Made by a program: the position numbers and the translations under genes | Source of the DNA: Candidatus Gastranaerophilales bacterium | GTDB taxonomy: Bacteria > Cyanobacteriota > Vampirovibrionia > Gastranaerophilales > Gastranaerophilaceae | Length of the DNA stretch: 35,166 bases | Reading direction: 5' to 3' | NCBI GenBank assembly: GCA_905236055.1 | Contig: CAJOOA010000009.1 | Coordinates: 1-35,166 of the forward strand | The notes under the pieces: model-generated | The model's input: the letters and a program-made list of their open reading frames with translations, nothing else | Databases searched by the model: none | Told to the model about the DNA's origin: nothing | Part shown: positions 8,311 through 17,787 of the stretch, in pieces | Layout: each line of letters opens with the position of its first letter | How positions within the stretch are numbered: the stretch's first letter is position 1

Positions 8311-9540
8311 ATGTTTAAACTTTTAAGTAATATATCTTTTTATATAGTAAAACCCATAATTAGCGTGGTTTTGAGAAAAAAGGATTATCCGGAATCTGCG
8401 ATTGCAAGAAAATACGGTAATATTCCCGAAACGGGCTTTGGGCAAGATGATAATCTAGTTATGTTTCATGGAGTTTCAGTAGGGGAAATTAATGCACTTG
8501 AGAATCTTGTTAAAAAGGTTAGGGCAGAGCATACTGATTTAAAAATAGTTGTAACAACCGGAACTCACACCGGGCAGGATTTGGCGAAAAAGAAACTTGG
8601 CGAAGTTGCAGATTTAATCACCTATTTTCCGGCGGATTTTCCTGTTGTTGTGGAGAAGTTTCTTGATAAGATTAATCCTACGAAAGTTTTTATTGCGGAA
8701 ACGGAAATTTGGCCAAATTTTGCGATGGAATGTAAAAAACGCGGTGTAGAAATTTATATAATTAACGGAAGAATTTCTGACAGCACGTTCAAATCTTATA
8801 AGACTTTTAAATTTCTGTTCAAATATTTTCTAACTTTCTATACGGGAATTTTTACCCAGAGTGATGAAGATAATGATAAATTTTTACAACTTGGTGCAAA
8901 TCCTGAAACTACAAAAAGGATGAATAATTTAAAATTTGATATTCAAAAGCCAATCGTCGATTTTGAGTTTGATAAGTGCGGAAACAGGGTTCTTCTGGCA
9001 GGTTCAACGCACAAGGGCGAAGACGAAATTGTTCTTTATATATACAGAAAATTAAAGGAAAAACATTCGGATTTAAAACTTATAATTGCGCCAAGGCATC
9101 TGACAAGAACGGAAGAAGTCAGGGCACTTACCGAAAGTTTCGGGTTTAAGTACGGATTTCGTTCAAATGGCATGTCAGATTTTAGCGAAAATGATGTTTT
9201 GATTCTTGATACAATTGGTGAATTAGGGAAAATGTACGCGTTCGCAGACATTGCGCTTATAGGAGGAAGCTTTAATAATACAGGGGGACATAATCCCTTA
9301 GAGGCAACTATTTTTGAGAAGCCGGTTATTTCAGGACCATCAATTCATAACTTTAAAGATATTTATAATATTATAAAAAATGCAGGTGCCGGCTTCGTAG
9401 TGAAAGATAAAGAGGGTTTGTATAATATTTCGGATAAACTTCTTTCTGACGCGGATTTTTATGCGTCAACTGTAAATTCTTCTGCAAAAGTTTTCAAGGA
9501 GCAGCAAGGCGCACTGCAATTTGTGTTGAATTTAATATAA
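8311..9540 (+). CDS. waaA: 3-deoxy-D-manno-octulosonic acid transferase (Kdo transferase, GT30)
   Basis: VMFHGVSVGEI, TTGTHTGQDLA, AETEIWPNF, INGRISDSTFKSY, GGSFNNTGGHNPLEA motifs of KdtA/WaaA. Confidence 0.93.
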   Translation: MFKLLSNISFYIVKPIISVVLRKKDYPESAIARKYGNIPETGFGQDDNLVMFHGVSVGEINALENLVKKVRAEHTDLKIVVTTGTHTGQDLAKKKLGEVADLITYFPADFPVVVEKFLDKINPTKVFIAETEIWPNFAMECKKRGVEIYIINGRISDSTFKSYKTFKFLFKYFLTFYTGIFTQSDEDNDKFLQLGANPETTKRMNNLKFDIQKPIVDFEFDKCGNRVLLAGSTHKGEDEIVLYIYRKLKEKHSDLKLIIAPRHLTRTEEVRALTESFGFKYGFRSNGMSDFSENDVLILDTIGELGKMYAFADIALIGGSFNNTGGHNPLEATIFEKPVISGPSIHNFKDIYNIIKNAGAGFVVKDKEGLYNISDKLLSDADFYASTVNSSAKVFKEQQGALQFVLNLI

Positions 9541-9595
9541 ATATATTGCGAATATTTAATTATCTGTTATCATGAAAGTACCAAGGGGTGTGAAA

Positions 9596-10696
9596 ATGTT
9601 GGTCCAACCTATTAGCGGGTTTAAACTTTTTGATGTTTATCCTAAGTTGCCCGTTCCCAAGCAACAATATTATAGCGTGCCAAATTATAGTAATGTGGCT
9701 TTTTGTGCGTTGACTTCTGCGGGTCAGGCGTTTAAGAAGTTAAAAAATGTCCCTGATGCTTTTTTTGGCGGAATTACAATTAATAGTTCTGATATAAGCA
9801 GAATTAGCAACGAATTAAAAAAATGTACAACCGTCAAAAAAGCAGTTCAATACTTAAAAAAATATAAGCCGAATATGTTGAAAACTGAAAGGGTTATTTT
9901 TGAACGCTTTGAGGCAGTTGCACAGAATAGTCCGAGGATGAAGTTTCAAGATCTTTTACAAAAATGGTATCCTGATGCACTTAGCGAATTGAAACGTGAA
10001 GAATTCGCGGTAATTGATGAAATAGATAAAATAGCGTTATCACTATCTAATGAATCAATGGTAAAAGTACGAAGAGAAACAACAAAATGTAGTACCGCAA
10101 TTATCGAAAATGATCCGCAAAATACATTTAAACGTAAACCCGCACTTGGGAATCTTCTTAAAATTGATGTAAAACCGGAAGAAGAAAAGATAATGGCAAA
10201 GCTTTTGGAAAAAGCAACATACTTACCGACTTCTGTTACGAGTGAAAATGCATTTATAGTAAAATATGCAGGTCGGTCACATAATGAAATTGCTTTCCGT
10301 CTTGTTTCGCCCTCTGTTGCTACAATTGATCATGTCCAAGCTGCTTCCAGAGGCGGAACAAATGATATAGGCAACTTCTTGTTGACGTCTGCAGGTGCAA
10401 ATACATTAAAGCAAGATATGTGGTTCAAAAAATTTGTAAAAAGATTCCCTGAAATTATTGCAAATTGTCAAAAATACATTGATTTTATTATAAATGTAAT
10501 TAACCGAGGCGGTCTAAAAGGTAACCAAGCGTATCCTTATAAAATAAGAAAAACGTTAATAAAAGAATCAGATGGTAAAGTCAAACTGGATTTATCTTTA
10601 TTAAAATATACCAAGGAAGAAGCAAAAGCTCTGGAAAAACAAACCTGCCATGGCAGCAGAAATTTGAAGCAGCAAAACTTTATAGCGGAGATATGA
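9596..10696 (+). CDS. HNH-like endonuclease-domain protein
   Basis: ATIDHVQAASRGGTNDIGNFLLTSAGANTLKQDMWF matches the HNH core (DH...GGTN...N..L....N..K) but lacks the CxxC zinc knuckles. ATG at 9596 (SD AAGGGG) preferred over 9572. Confidence 0.65.
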   Translation: MLVQPISGFKLFDVYPKLPVPKQQYYSVPNYSNVAFCALTSAGQAFKKLKNVPDAFFGGITINSSDISRISNELKKCTTVKKAVQYLKKYKPNMLKTERVIFERFEAVAQNSPRMKFQDLLQKWYPDALSELKREEFAVIDEIDKIALSLSNESMVKVRRETTKCSTAIIENDPQNTFKRKPALGNLLKIDVKPEEEKIMAKLLEKATYLPTSVTSENAFIVKYAGRSHNEIAFRLVSPSVATIDHVQAASRGGTNDIGNFLLTSAGANTLKQDMWFKKFVKRFPEIIANCQKYIDFIINVINRGGLKGNQAYPYKIRKTLIKESDGKVKLDLSLLKYTKEEAKALEKQTCHGSRNLKQQNFIAEI

Positions 10697-11055
10697 TATT
10701 GACGAACGTATCTGTTGGTAAAAATGGTGAAGAGATAGCGAAAAAATACCTTGAAAAACAAGGATACAAAATCCTTGAAACAAATAAGAGATTTTCACGC
10801 ATATGCGAAATTGATATTATTGCTCTAGATAAAGACACTCTTGTATTTTGCGAAGTTAAGACCCGAAAAACAAATATTTGCGGAAGTCCAATGGAAGCAA
10901 TTACAAAAACAAAGTATGCAAATATTAAAAAAGGAATGTTCTACTACCGACAGGAAAATCCTCAATATAAAAAAGCCAGAATCGACGCAATTTCAATTGT
11001 TTTTAAACCCGAATTTAAAATTGAACATTTAAAAAACATTTATATAAATTTATAG
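10693..11055 (+). CDS. yraN: YraN family (UPF0102) endonuclease-like protein
   Basis: GKNGEEIAKKYLEKQGYKILETNKRFSRICEIDIIALDKDTLVFCEVKTRK is typical of UPF0102; overlaps the HNH gene by ATGA. Confidence 0.92.
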   Translation: MILTNVSVGKNGEEIAKKYLEKQGYKILETNKRFSRICEIDIIALDKDTLVFCEVKTRKTNICGSPMEAITKTKYANIKKGMFYYRQENPQYKKARIDAISIVFKPEFKIEHLKNIYINL

Positions 11056-11142
11056 AATTTGTGCAAGTATATATTTTGGTAATTTTAACTGAAAATTGTT
11101 TGAGTTATAATTGGTTCAGATTGTTTATTAAGGAGAATGTTT

Positions 11143-12345
11143 GTGTATAATGTCAGAAAATTAACTGAGGATTTGCTTTATATTGGCTGTTCAGATAGAA
11201 GATTGGCTCTTTTTGAGAGTGCATACCCTATTCCAAACGGGATTTCGTATAATTCATACCTACTTAAAGATGAAAAAACTGTGCTTTTCGATACGGTAGA
11301 TAAATCGTGTTCCGCACAATTTTTTGAAAATCTAGTGGCGGGATTGGACGGCCGTCAGTTGGATTATTTGGTTATCCATCACATGGAGCCGGATCACTGT
11401 GCGCTTTTGGAAGATGTAATTTCAATATATCCCGATTTAAAAATCGTTTGTACGGCAAAAACGGTTGCGCTTATAAAGCAGTTTTTTGATTTTGAAGTTG
11501 ACTCCAGAGTAATGGTCGTTAAAGAAGGCGATTCATTGCGCACAGGTAAACATGAATTAACATTTATACCTGCGCCGATGGTTCATTGGCCCGAAGTTAT
11601 GACAACTTATGACAAAACGGATAAGGCATTATTCTCGGCAGACGCATTCGGTTCTTTTGGTGCAATTAACGGAAATTTAACAGATGAAGGGATAAACTTC
11701 GAGCGTGATTATCTTGATGAAGCCAGACGGTATTATACCAACATAGTTGGCAAGTACGGAATGCAAGTACAAATGCTTCTAAAGAAATTATGCAATTTTG
11801 AAATTGATACAATTTACCCCCTCCATGGACTTGTGATAAAAGAAAATATAAAGGCATATAAAGAAAAATATGATAAGTGGTCAAGATACGAAGCAGAAGA
11901 AAAATCGGTTCTAATTGCTTATTCATCTGTATACGGCGGAACGGAAAATACCGTCAATATACTTGCAGGAATGCTTGCAGATAAAGGCATAAAGGGTATA
12001 AAAATGTATGATGTATCCCAAACTCATTATTCCTATGTTTTATCGGATGCATTTAAATATTCTCATATTGTATTTGCAACAACAACTTATAATAACGGAA
12101 TATTTGAAACAATGGAAAATCTTTTGCATAATATTTCCGCACACAATCTTCAGAACAGAAAAATTGTTCTTATTCAGAACGGTTCTTGGGCTCCTGCGTG
12201 CGGGGGGCAAATGAAAACAATACTTGAAAAAATTCCAAATATCGAATTTCTTGATGAATCTTTGTGTATAAAATCAACGTTAAAAGAAAATCAGCTTGAT
12301 GAATTAGAATGTCTTGCAGATAAAATAGTAGATAGTATAAAATAA
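11143..12345 (+). CDS. FprA family A-type flavoprotein (flavodiiron O2/NO reductase)
   Basis: Metallo-beta-lactamase-like diiron motif HHMEPDHCALLED plus C-terminal flavodoxin domain (VLIAYSSVYGGTENTVNILA). GTG 11143 has better spacing to AAGGAG than ATG 11137. Confidence 0.92.
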   Translation: MYNVRKLTEDLLYIGCSDRRLALFESAYPIPNGISYNSYLLKDEKTVLFDTVDKSCSAQFFENLVAGLDGRQLDYLVIHHMEPDHCALLEDVISIYPDLKIVCTAKTVALIKQFFDFEVDSRVMVVKEGDSLRTGKHELTFIPAPMVHWPEVMTTYDKTDKALFSADAFGSFGAINGNLTDEGINFERDYLDEARRYYTNIVGKYGMQVQMLLKKLCNFEIDTIYPLHGLVIKENIKAYKEKYDKWSRYEAEEKSVLIAYSSVYGGTENTVNILAGMLADKGIKGIKMYDVSQTHYSYVLSDAFKYSHIVFATTTYNNGIFETMENLLHNISAHNLQNRKIVLIQNGSWAPACGGQMKTILEKIPNIEFLDESLCIKSTLKENQLDELECLADKIVDSIK

Positions 12346-12365
12346 ATTAAAAAGGAGGATTAACT

Positions 12366-12521
12366 ATGAAATATGTATGTTCTGTATGTGGTTACGAATA
12401 CGATCCGGCAAAGGGTGATCCCGATAACGGAATAGCACCAGGAACTGAATTCGCAGATTTACCTGAAGATTGGGTATGTCCGCTTTGTTCTGTTGGAAAA
12501 GACATGTTTAATGAAGCATAA
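12366..12521 (+). CDS. Rubredoxin
   Basis: Hand translation [51 protein letters not shown] (51 aa), two CxxC(G) knuckles; SD AAGGAGG; follows fprA. Confidence 0.97.
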   Translation: MKYVCSVCGYEYDPAKGDPDNGIAPGTEFADLPEDWVCPLCSVGKDMFNEA

Positions 12522-12540
12522 AGATAGTTTGAATCACTTG

Positions 12541-12577
12541 GGGGCAAATTCGTATAATGAATTTGCCCCTCTCTTTT
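12541..12577 (+). terminator. Rho-independent terminator of fprA-rubredoxin
   Basis: GGGGCAAATTC-GTATAAT-GAATTTGCCCC (11-bp perfect stem) followed by TCTCTTTT. Confidence 0.88.
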
Positions 12578-12693
12578 GTGCCTTATTCAGCTTCCGTACA
12601 TTTGTAAACTTTTGTAACAAATTTAATCCAAATTGAAATTAGATATTTTATATATACTTTATATATATAAGAAGTAATATAAGAGGTAACGAT

Positions 12694-13818
12694 ATGCCAC
12701 ATCCAGGTCCTATAATAGGACATCATTATCCCCCTATACATCATGGTCACGGTCATTCACATGGCCACTGGCATGATTGCTGCTGCGGTAATTCTATATG
12801 GTGTACCGGTGGCGGCTATGGCGGTTCGTTTTTTGGCGGCATAAAAGGCGGCTTCTGGGGCGGTTTTCAAACTGCATTCGGACAATGTCTGGGCGGCTGG
12901 CTTGGCGGACTCGCAAGCGGGCTTATGAGCGGAATGATGGGCGGCATGATGGGGATGTCCATGTACGGCGGCGGCTGGTTCGGTGGAATGATGGGAATGC
13001 CGTTTATGGGCGGGGGCTCATTCAGCGGCTTCAATTTATATCCTGAAAACTATGATTGGATGGGTATGAACATGGGCTATGGTTATGGCTACGGCTATGG
13101 TAATGTCTACCCAAGTAACGTTACGCTTAAACCCGCTAGTAATACAGTGGAACCTCTTGCAAAAGGTGAAACCGAGACGGTAGGCCCTGTTGCTGCAGCA
13201 GCTGAAAAGCCAGAAGCTTTAGAATTAGATAGCTTGCTATCAAATCTTACTACTAAAACATTATTTACAGAACAAGAGTTAGAAACTCTGGTCGCAGGTG
13301 AAATTCCTCAGGATGAAAAAGATGCTGTTAAAAATATATTGCTAAGTCAGTTACAAAATTTGAAAGCAAAAGATGAGAACAGCAATGAATATTATAAAAT
13401 ATCGCAAGATTATGGCGTACTAAAAGCCCTTGAACTATTGTGCAAGCTTGAACCAAACACTGTAGTACGATGTGTAACAAGAGACCAAAGCAACGATAAA
13501 TTTATTCAAGGTACTATAAGTAATGTAAAAAGAGACGGAAATAAAATAACATACAATATTACTTGTAAAGAGCTTGTTGAAAATGATGAAAAATGCGGAT
13601 GTATCCTGGGAGCCGTCTATGAAATGGAGCAAAAAGGCGGAAAATGCAAACCTACAAATGTATATAAAGATATCGCTGGTAATAGAACAAAAGTACAGTT
13701 TAATACAGCTACAGATTACCGTTTTGAAGGCGGAATATGGGTTAATAAAGCCGATCCGACAGTATCTGCAGAAGAGATAAAGAGAATAAAAAATATAGAA
13801 AATCCTGATGAAGAATAA
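12694..13818 (+). CDS. His/Gly/Met/Cys-rich hypothetical protein with C-terminal Cys-containing domain
   Basis: N-terminus MPHPGPIIGHHYPPIHHGHGHSHGHWHDCCCGN, then Gly/Met-rich segment GGWLGGLASGLMSGMMGGMMGMSMYGGGWFGGMMGMPFMGGG; SD AAGAGG. Confidence 0.85.
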   Translation: MPHPGPIIGHHYPPIHHGHGHSHGHWHDCCCGNSIWCTGGGYGGSFFGGIKGGFWGGFQTAFGQCLGGWLGGLASGLMSGMMGGMMGMSMYGGGWFGGMMGMPFMGGGSFSGFNLYPENYDWMGMNMGYGYGYGYGNVYPSNVTLKPASNTVEPLAKGETETVGPVAAAAEKPEALELDSLLSNLTTKTLFTEQELETLVAGEIPQDEKDAVKNILLSQLQNLKAKDENSNEYYKISQDYGVLKALELLCKLEPNTVVRCVTRDQSNDKFIQGTISNVKRDGNKITYNITCKELVENDEKCGCILGAVYEMEQKGGKCKPTNVYKDIAGNRTKVQFNTATDYRFEGGIWVNKADPTVSAEEIKRIKNIENPDEE

Positions 13819-13821
13819 AAA

Positions 13822-13853
13822 AGAAACTCTCCCTCGAGAGTTTCTTTTTTTAT
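13822..13853 (+). terminator. Probably bidirectional terminator
   Basis: GAAACTCTC-CCTC-GAGAGTTTC flanked by an A tract and a T tract, after the stop at 13818. Confidence 0.85.
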
Positions 13854-13867
13854 GAATAAATTCAATT

Positions 13868-14953
13868 TTATGATTGTTGAATAGCGCGTTTGAATTCTTC
13901 CGGACGACTTGATCTCGCAAGTGCATCTTCAAGAGTTATTTGTTTCTTTAAGTATAAATCTCTTAAAGACATTTCAAGAGTTTGCATTCCAAATCCGGAG
14001 TTTGTCTGCATTGTTGAATATATTTGAGCAGCTTTTGCTTCACGAATCAGGTTAGCAATTGCAGGTATTACAAGCATGACTTCTTGAGCCATTATACGAC
14101 CTTGCTTTGTGCCATCCGGCTGTAACAACGGCAGAAGTGTTTGTGAAAATACCGCAACCAATGAGTTGGAAAGCTGTACACGAACCTGCTGCTGTTGGCC
14201 TTCCGGAAAAACGTCGATGATACGGTCGATTGTTTGGGAAGCTGACGAAGTATGCAGTGTGCCGAATACCAAGTGCCCTGTTTCTGCTGCTGTCAAAGCC
14301 AATCTTATTGTATCCAAGTCTCTCATCTCACCTACGAGTATGATATCAGGATCTTCACGAAGAGCTGCTTTAAGAGCATTTGCGAAACTTCTTGTATCCT
14401 GTCCCAATTCTCTTTGGTGGATAATTGAACGTTTTGAAGGATGTATAAATTCTATAGGATCCTCAATCGTTAATATATGTTCTGAACGTGTTTCATTGAT
14501 ATAGTTAATCATTGCAGCAAGAGTTGTTGATTTACCTGAACCGGTTGGCCCTGTTACAAGAATCAATCCTCTCGGTTTTTCCGCCATCTTACGAACAGTA
14601 TCTGATAACCCAAGTTCTTTGAATGAAGGAACTTTTGATGCAATTACACGGAAAGCTGCTGCGTAATTTCCTCTGTCTTTGTATATGTTAACCCTGAATC
14701 GGCTTAAGCCCTGTATGCCGTATGAAAAATCGAGTTCCCAGTCCTGTTCAAGTTTACGTCTTTGTTCCTTGTTCAACATTGGGAATAGAAGTAGCTCAAC
14801 CTCTTCCGGTTTCAGTGCAGGGACATCCATTCTCTGCAAATTACCGTCAATACGAACGACAGGAGGCAATCCGGCAGAAATATGTAAGTCTGAACCTCTT
14901 TGTCTTACTACAACTTCCAAATATTTTTCAATAAGCATATCCAAGCTCTCCAA
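13868..14953 (-). CDS. pilT: Twitching motility / type IV pilus retraction ATPase PilT
   Basis: GSDLHISAGLPPVVRIDG, Walker A GPTGSGKSTT, Asp/His boxes, AIRE-like VLREDPDIILVGEMRD. Confidence 0.95.
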   Translation of the reverse strand: MESLDMLIEKYLEVVVRQRGSDLHISAGLPPVVRIDGNLQRMDVPALKPEEVELLLFPMLNKEQRRKLEQDWELDFSYGIQGLSRFRVNIYKDRGNYAAAFRVIASKVPSFKELGLSDTVRKMAEKPRGLILVTGPTGSGKSTTLAAMINYINETRSEHILTIEDPIEFIHPSKRSIIHQRELGQDTRSFANALKAALREDPDIILVGEMRDLDTIRLALTAAETGHLVFGTLHTSSASQTIDRIIDVFPEGQQQQVRVQLSNSLVAVFSQTLLPLLQPDGTKQGRIMAQEVMLVIPAIANLIREAKAAQIYSTMQTNSGFGMQTLEMSLRDLYLKKQITLEDALARSSRPEEFKRAIQQS

Positions 14954-15007
14954 ACTGTATCAAAATAACATTTAAATTCTATCATACTAGAATTTTTATG
15001 TAAAGTT

Positions 15008-16210
15008 TTATTCGACTAAGTATTTATAAATTATTTCGGACGCTTTTACAATAAAATCTTTTCCCTGTTGAGAATTATATGGGCGTTTAGCAAGGATAAC
15101 AACTATATACCTTTTACCGTTAGGTGCAAAAACTATACCTGCATCGCCTAGCATTGTGCCGATATCTCCTGTTTTGTGAATAAATAGAGCTCCTTCGCCT
15201 AAGCCGGCTTGAATAAGCCGATTATTCTTGACATGGCTCATGTAGTCAACAATATATTCTCTAGAATTTACATTTAAGAATCCGGGATTGTCAAGATTGT
15301 ATAGGATTTTAGCCATGTCTTTGGCCGTAGTTTTGTTAGTGCCTTGTAAATCAGGTAACCAGGTTCTCACATAAGTTGTTGAAATTCCCCAATCCCTCAA
15401 GCCCGCATTAACATCTTCCATGCCTCCCATTTTGGACATAATCATGTTTGTTGAAGAATTATCGGATTCTTGAATCATAATTTTAGCAAGATTATCCATT
15501 GAGTAGGTCTTTCCGGCCTGAGAATATTGTAAACTTCCGGAACCTGATGAACGATAGACTTCGCTAAATTTCATTTCGTCATATATTGTAAATTGATTGG
15601 CTTCAATCGACTTAAACATTCTAACAAGTATTGGAAGTTTTATAATACTTGCTGCAGGATAAAGTTCGCTCGCATTAATATCTACATAGCGGCCTTGTTC
15701 ATATTCCCAAACATATATAGCGGGAGTAATTGATTTGTACTCTTTGCCAAGATTAAGCAATTGTGACTTTAAATCAGCTATTTCATCTGTATGATACATT
15801 GTTGTAACCTCACTATGTTTTTTATCGATAGTGGGTATTAAAAGCAGCTGGTTATTAATGATTCCGTTATTTAAGTATTTTGAAACAGGAAATGCCATAC
15901 TATGCATGTTAATTTCGGTACTGAAAGCCGGGTCTTCAGCTGCCATTTTGTTATGATAACCTGCAGAAGTATTTAATCTGTCAGGATATGCAACTTGTTT
16001 TACCAAAATATTATAAGATGTGGGTAAAACAAATATTCCAAAAGACATTAAAAAGGCAAGTGTTACAAGAAGTCTTAAAAATTCAACAAAAGGATTCCTC
16101 TTTTTTGCCTGTTTTGGCTTCTTTTTGATTTTTTTTACAGGGTTTGTGTATGTCCTATTCGGAACAGCATATATATCAGTTCTCTGTATTTGCTGCTTAT
16201 ATGCGTACAA
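15008..16210 (-). CDS. Membrane-anchored class A beta-lactamase-like serine hydrolase, PBP-A-like
   Basis: SxxK (ASIIKLP), SDN (ESDNSS), KTG (HKTGDIG) present; omega loop reads TWLPDLQ where class A enzymes have RWEPELN (catalytic Glu position is Leu). N-terminal basic region plus one TM. Confidence 0.85.
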   Translation of the reverse strand: MYAYKQQIQRTDIYAVPNRTYTNPVKKIKKKPKQAKKRNPFVEFLRLLVTLAFLMSFGIFVLPTSYNILVKQVAYPDRLNTSAGYHNKMAAEDPAFSTEINMHSMAFPVSKYLNNGIINNQLLLIPTIDKKHSEVTTMYHTDEIADLKSQLLNLGKEYKSITPAIYVWEYEQGRYVDINASELYPAASIIKLPILVRMFKSIEANQFTIYDEMKFSEVYRSSGSGSLQYSQAGKTYSMDNLAKIMIQESDNSSTNMIMSKMGGMEDVNAGLRDWGISTTYVRTWLPDLQGTNKTTAKDMAKILYNLDNPGFLNVNSREYIVDYMSHVKNNRLIQAGLGEGALFIHKTGDIGTMLGDAGIVFAPNGKRYIVVILAKRPYNSQQGKDFIVKASEIIYKYLVE

Positions 16211-16423
16211 TATTACAACCCTCCCTTAATGTAACAATACTAACATTTTTAAGCATTTTTCAAATCCATTAAATGTAGGAAATATAAGGGATAAATTAAA
16301 GAAATGTTTATAAAAATATTTCTGAGTTTAAATTATTAAGAATTGTCGTGGATGTTCTCTATTTTTGCAATGTAACCATTCATAAATTTTTATCATACTT
16401 TATTAGAACAATGGAGAAATTAT

Positions 16424-17083
16424 ATGAGTATAAAAATTTTGCTTGTAGAAGATCAAAAATTAATGAGGATAGGTATAAAATCCTTGTTTGACGATTATAA
16501 AGAAATAGAAATAGTAGGCGAAGCATCAAACGGTAAAGAGGCAATTGAAAAAACCAAATTGATAAAACCGGATATTGTTTTGATGGATTTAGGGTTACCT
16601 GATTTGTCAGGAATTGATGCGGCTAAACAAATTCTGGAGCATAACAACAATATCTATGTAATAGCACTCACTTCTCATATAACGGAAGAGGAGGTTAATG
16701 CATCATTGCAAGCTGGTATAAGTGCCTATGTTATTAAAGATATTGCTACAGAATTTCTTATGAGTATTATCAAGATGGTTAAAACAGGGGCTATGTGGTT
16801 AGATCCGCATGTCGTTCCTTTTATACGTGACAAGAATTGCGGCACTATTCCGGCCAGACAATTATCTAGAAGTGTTTTTAGAGAACGTCATTCTAATCTT
16901 ACGCAAAGAGAATATGAGGTTTTGAAATTAATAGTTGACGGTCAGTCAAATAGCGATATTGCGAGGACATTAACAATAAGCGAGCATACTGCAAAGGCGC
17001 ATGTTTGTAATATTATACAAAAACTTGTTGTAGACGACAGAACGCAAGCTGCTGTAAAAGCATTAAAAGAAGGGTTGGTTTAA
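16424..17083 (+). CDS. NarL/FixJ-family response regulator
   Basis: REC domain (LLVEDQKLMRIGI, DIVLMDLGLPDLSG, VIKDI) plus LuxR-type HTH (LTQREYEVLKLIVDGQSNSDIARTLTISEHTAKAHVCNIIQKL). Confidence 0.92.
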   Translation: MSIKILLVEDQKLMRIGIKSLFDDYKEIEIVGEASNGKEAIEKTKLIKPDIVLMDLGLPDLSGIDAAKQILEHNNNIYVIALTSHITEEEVNASLQAGISAYVIKDIATEFLMSIIKMVKTGAMWLDPHVVPFIRDKNCGTIPARQLSRSVFRERHSNLTQREYEVLKLIVDGQSNSDIARTLTISEHTAKAHVCNIIQKLVVDDRTQAAVKALKEGLV

Positions 17084-17670
17084 TCTTCCTCGTCTTGCAA
17101 CTTGAAATTCATAAGAAAAGTCTGGCCTGCTTTAATTTCCATTTCCTTACCTTTGCTAATATAAGACAATGGAGTGCTTTGATATACCGAAATGGCGGCA
17201 GATTTTACCCTGTTTCCGCTCTCGTTTTTTACAGCTCCTTGGACTAAAGCAACTCCCGGACCGATTGTACTGCTTATAAAATAATTTCCTGCCGTTATTG
17301 CGCCTTTTTCAACTACTTCGCCGGCTGTTACATCGCCAATTGAATTGTATTTGCCAACATAGTCTTTGTTAACGTGATAGCTTGTCTTGGTTTTAATGTC
17401 GTAAAAGCTTACCGGAATAAATTTGAATGATGCATTTCTTTTAAGCCGTTTAGGGTCTGTTACGTCTGTGATTTTGCCTGTTAATACAGACCCGGCATAT
17501 ACTTCATATCCGTTTTTGGTTGTAAACGGTTCAACAATTTTTAAGTTCCACGTTTGCGGAGGATTTGCTGTGGAAAAGTCTGACATAGCCATAACTTTTA
17601 CATTTTTAGCAAATGTGGGTAAGGAACTTCCCAGCAAAAACAATAAAGTAATAAGTAATGTTTTTCTCAT
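17080..17670 (-). CDS. Hypothetical secreted protein
   Basis: Signal peptide MRKTLLITLLFLLGSSLPTFA; 196 aa; no family recognised. Stop overlaps the stop of the convergent response regulator (TTAA). Confidence 0.8.
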   Translation of the reverse strand: MRKTLLITLLFLLGSSLPTFAKNVKVMAMSDFSTANPPQTWNLKIVEPFTTKNGYEVYAGSVLTGKITDVTDPKRLKRNASFKFIPVSFYDIKTKTSYHVNKDYVGKYNSIGDVTAGEVVEKGAITAGNYFISSTIGPGVALVQGAVKNESGNRVKSAAISVYQSTPLSYISKGKEMEIKAGQTFLMNFKLQDEED

Positions 17671-17787
17671 ATGTGCATTATAAATTAGAAATATTTGCTT
17701 TACAATATGGCACTTTTTATTTTTTGTTGTAAAATGTATTTATCGATTAGGGAAAGAGGTCGGCAGTAAAACGCCGGAGTTATATAT

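Noticed and set aside
13435-13932. 165-aa minus-strand ORF
   Set aside because: Antisense to the C-terminal part of the His/Gly-rich protein and crosses the terminator; composition (F/I/Y/C rich) is typical of a spurious antisense frame.
14109-14504. 131-aa plus-strand ORF inside pilT
   Set aside because: Antisense to the conserved PilT ATPase core; no SD or family.
15008-16210. Annotating the serine hydrolase as a beta-lactamase resistance gene
   Set aside because: The Glu166-equivalent position is Leu and Asn170 is Gln, so efficient hydrolysis is not expected.
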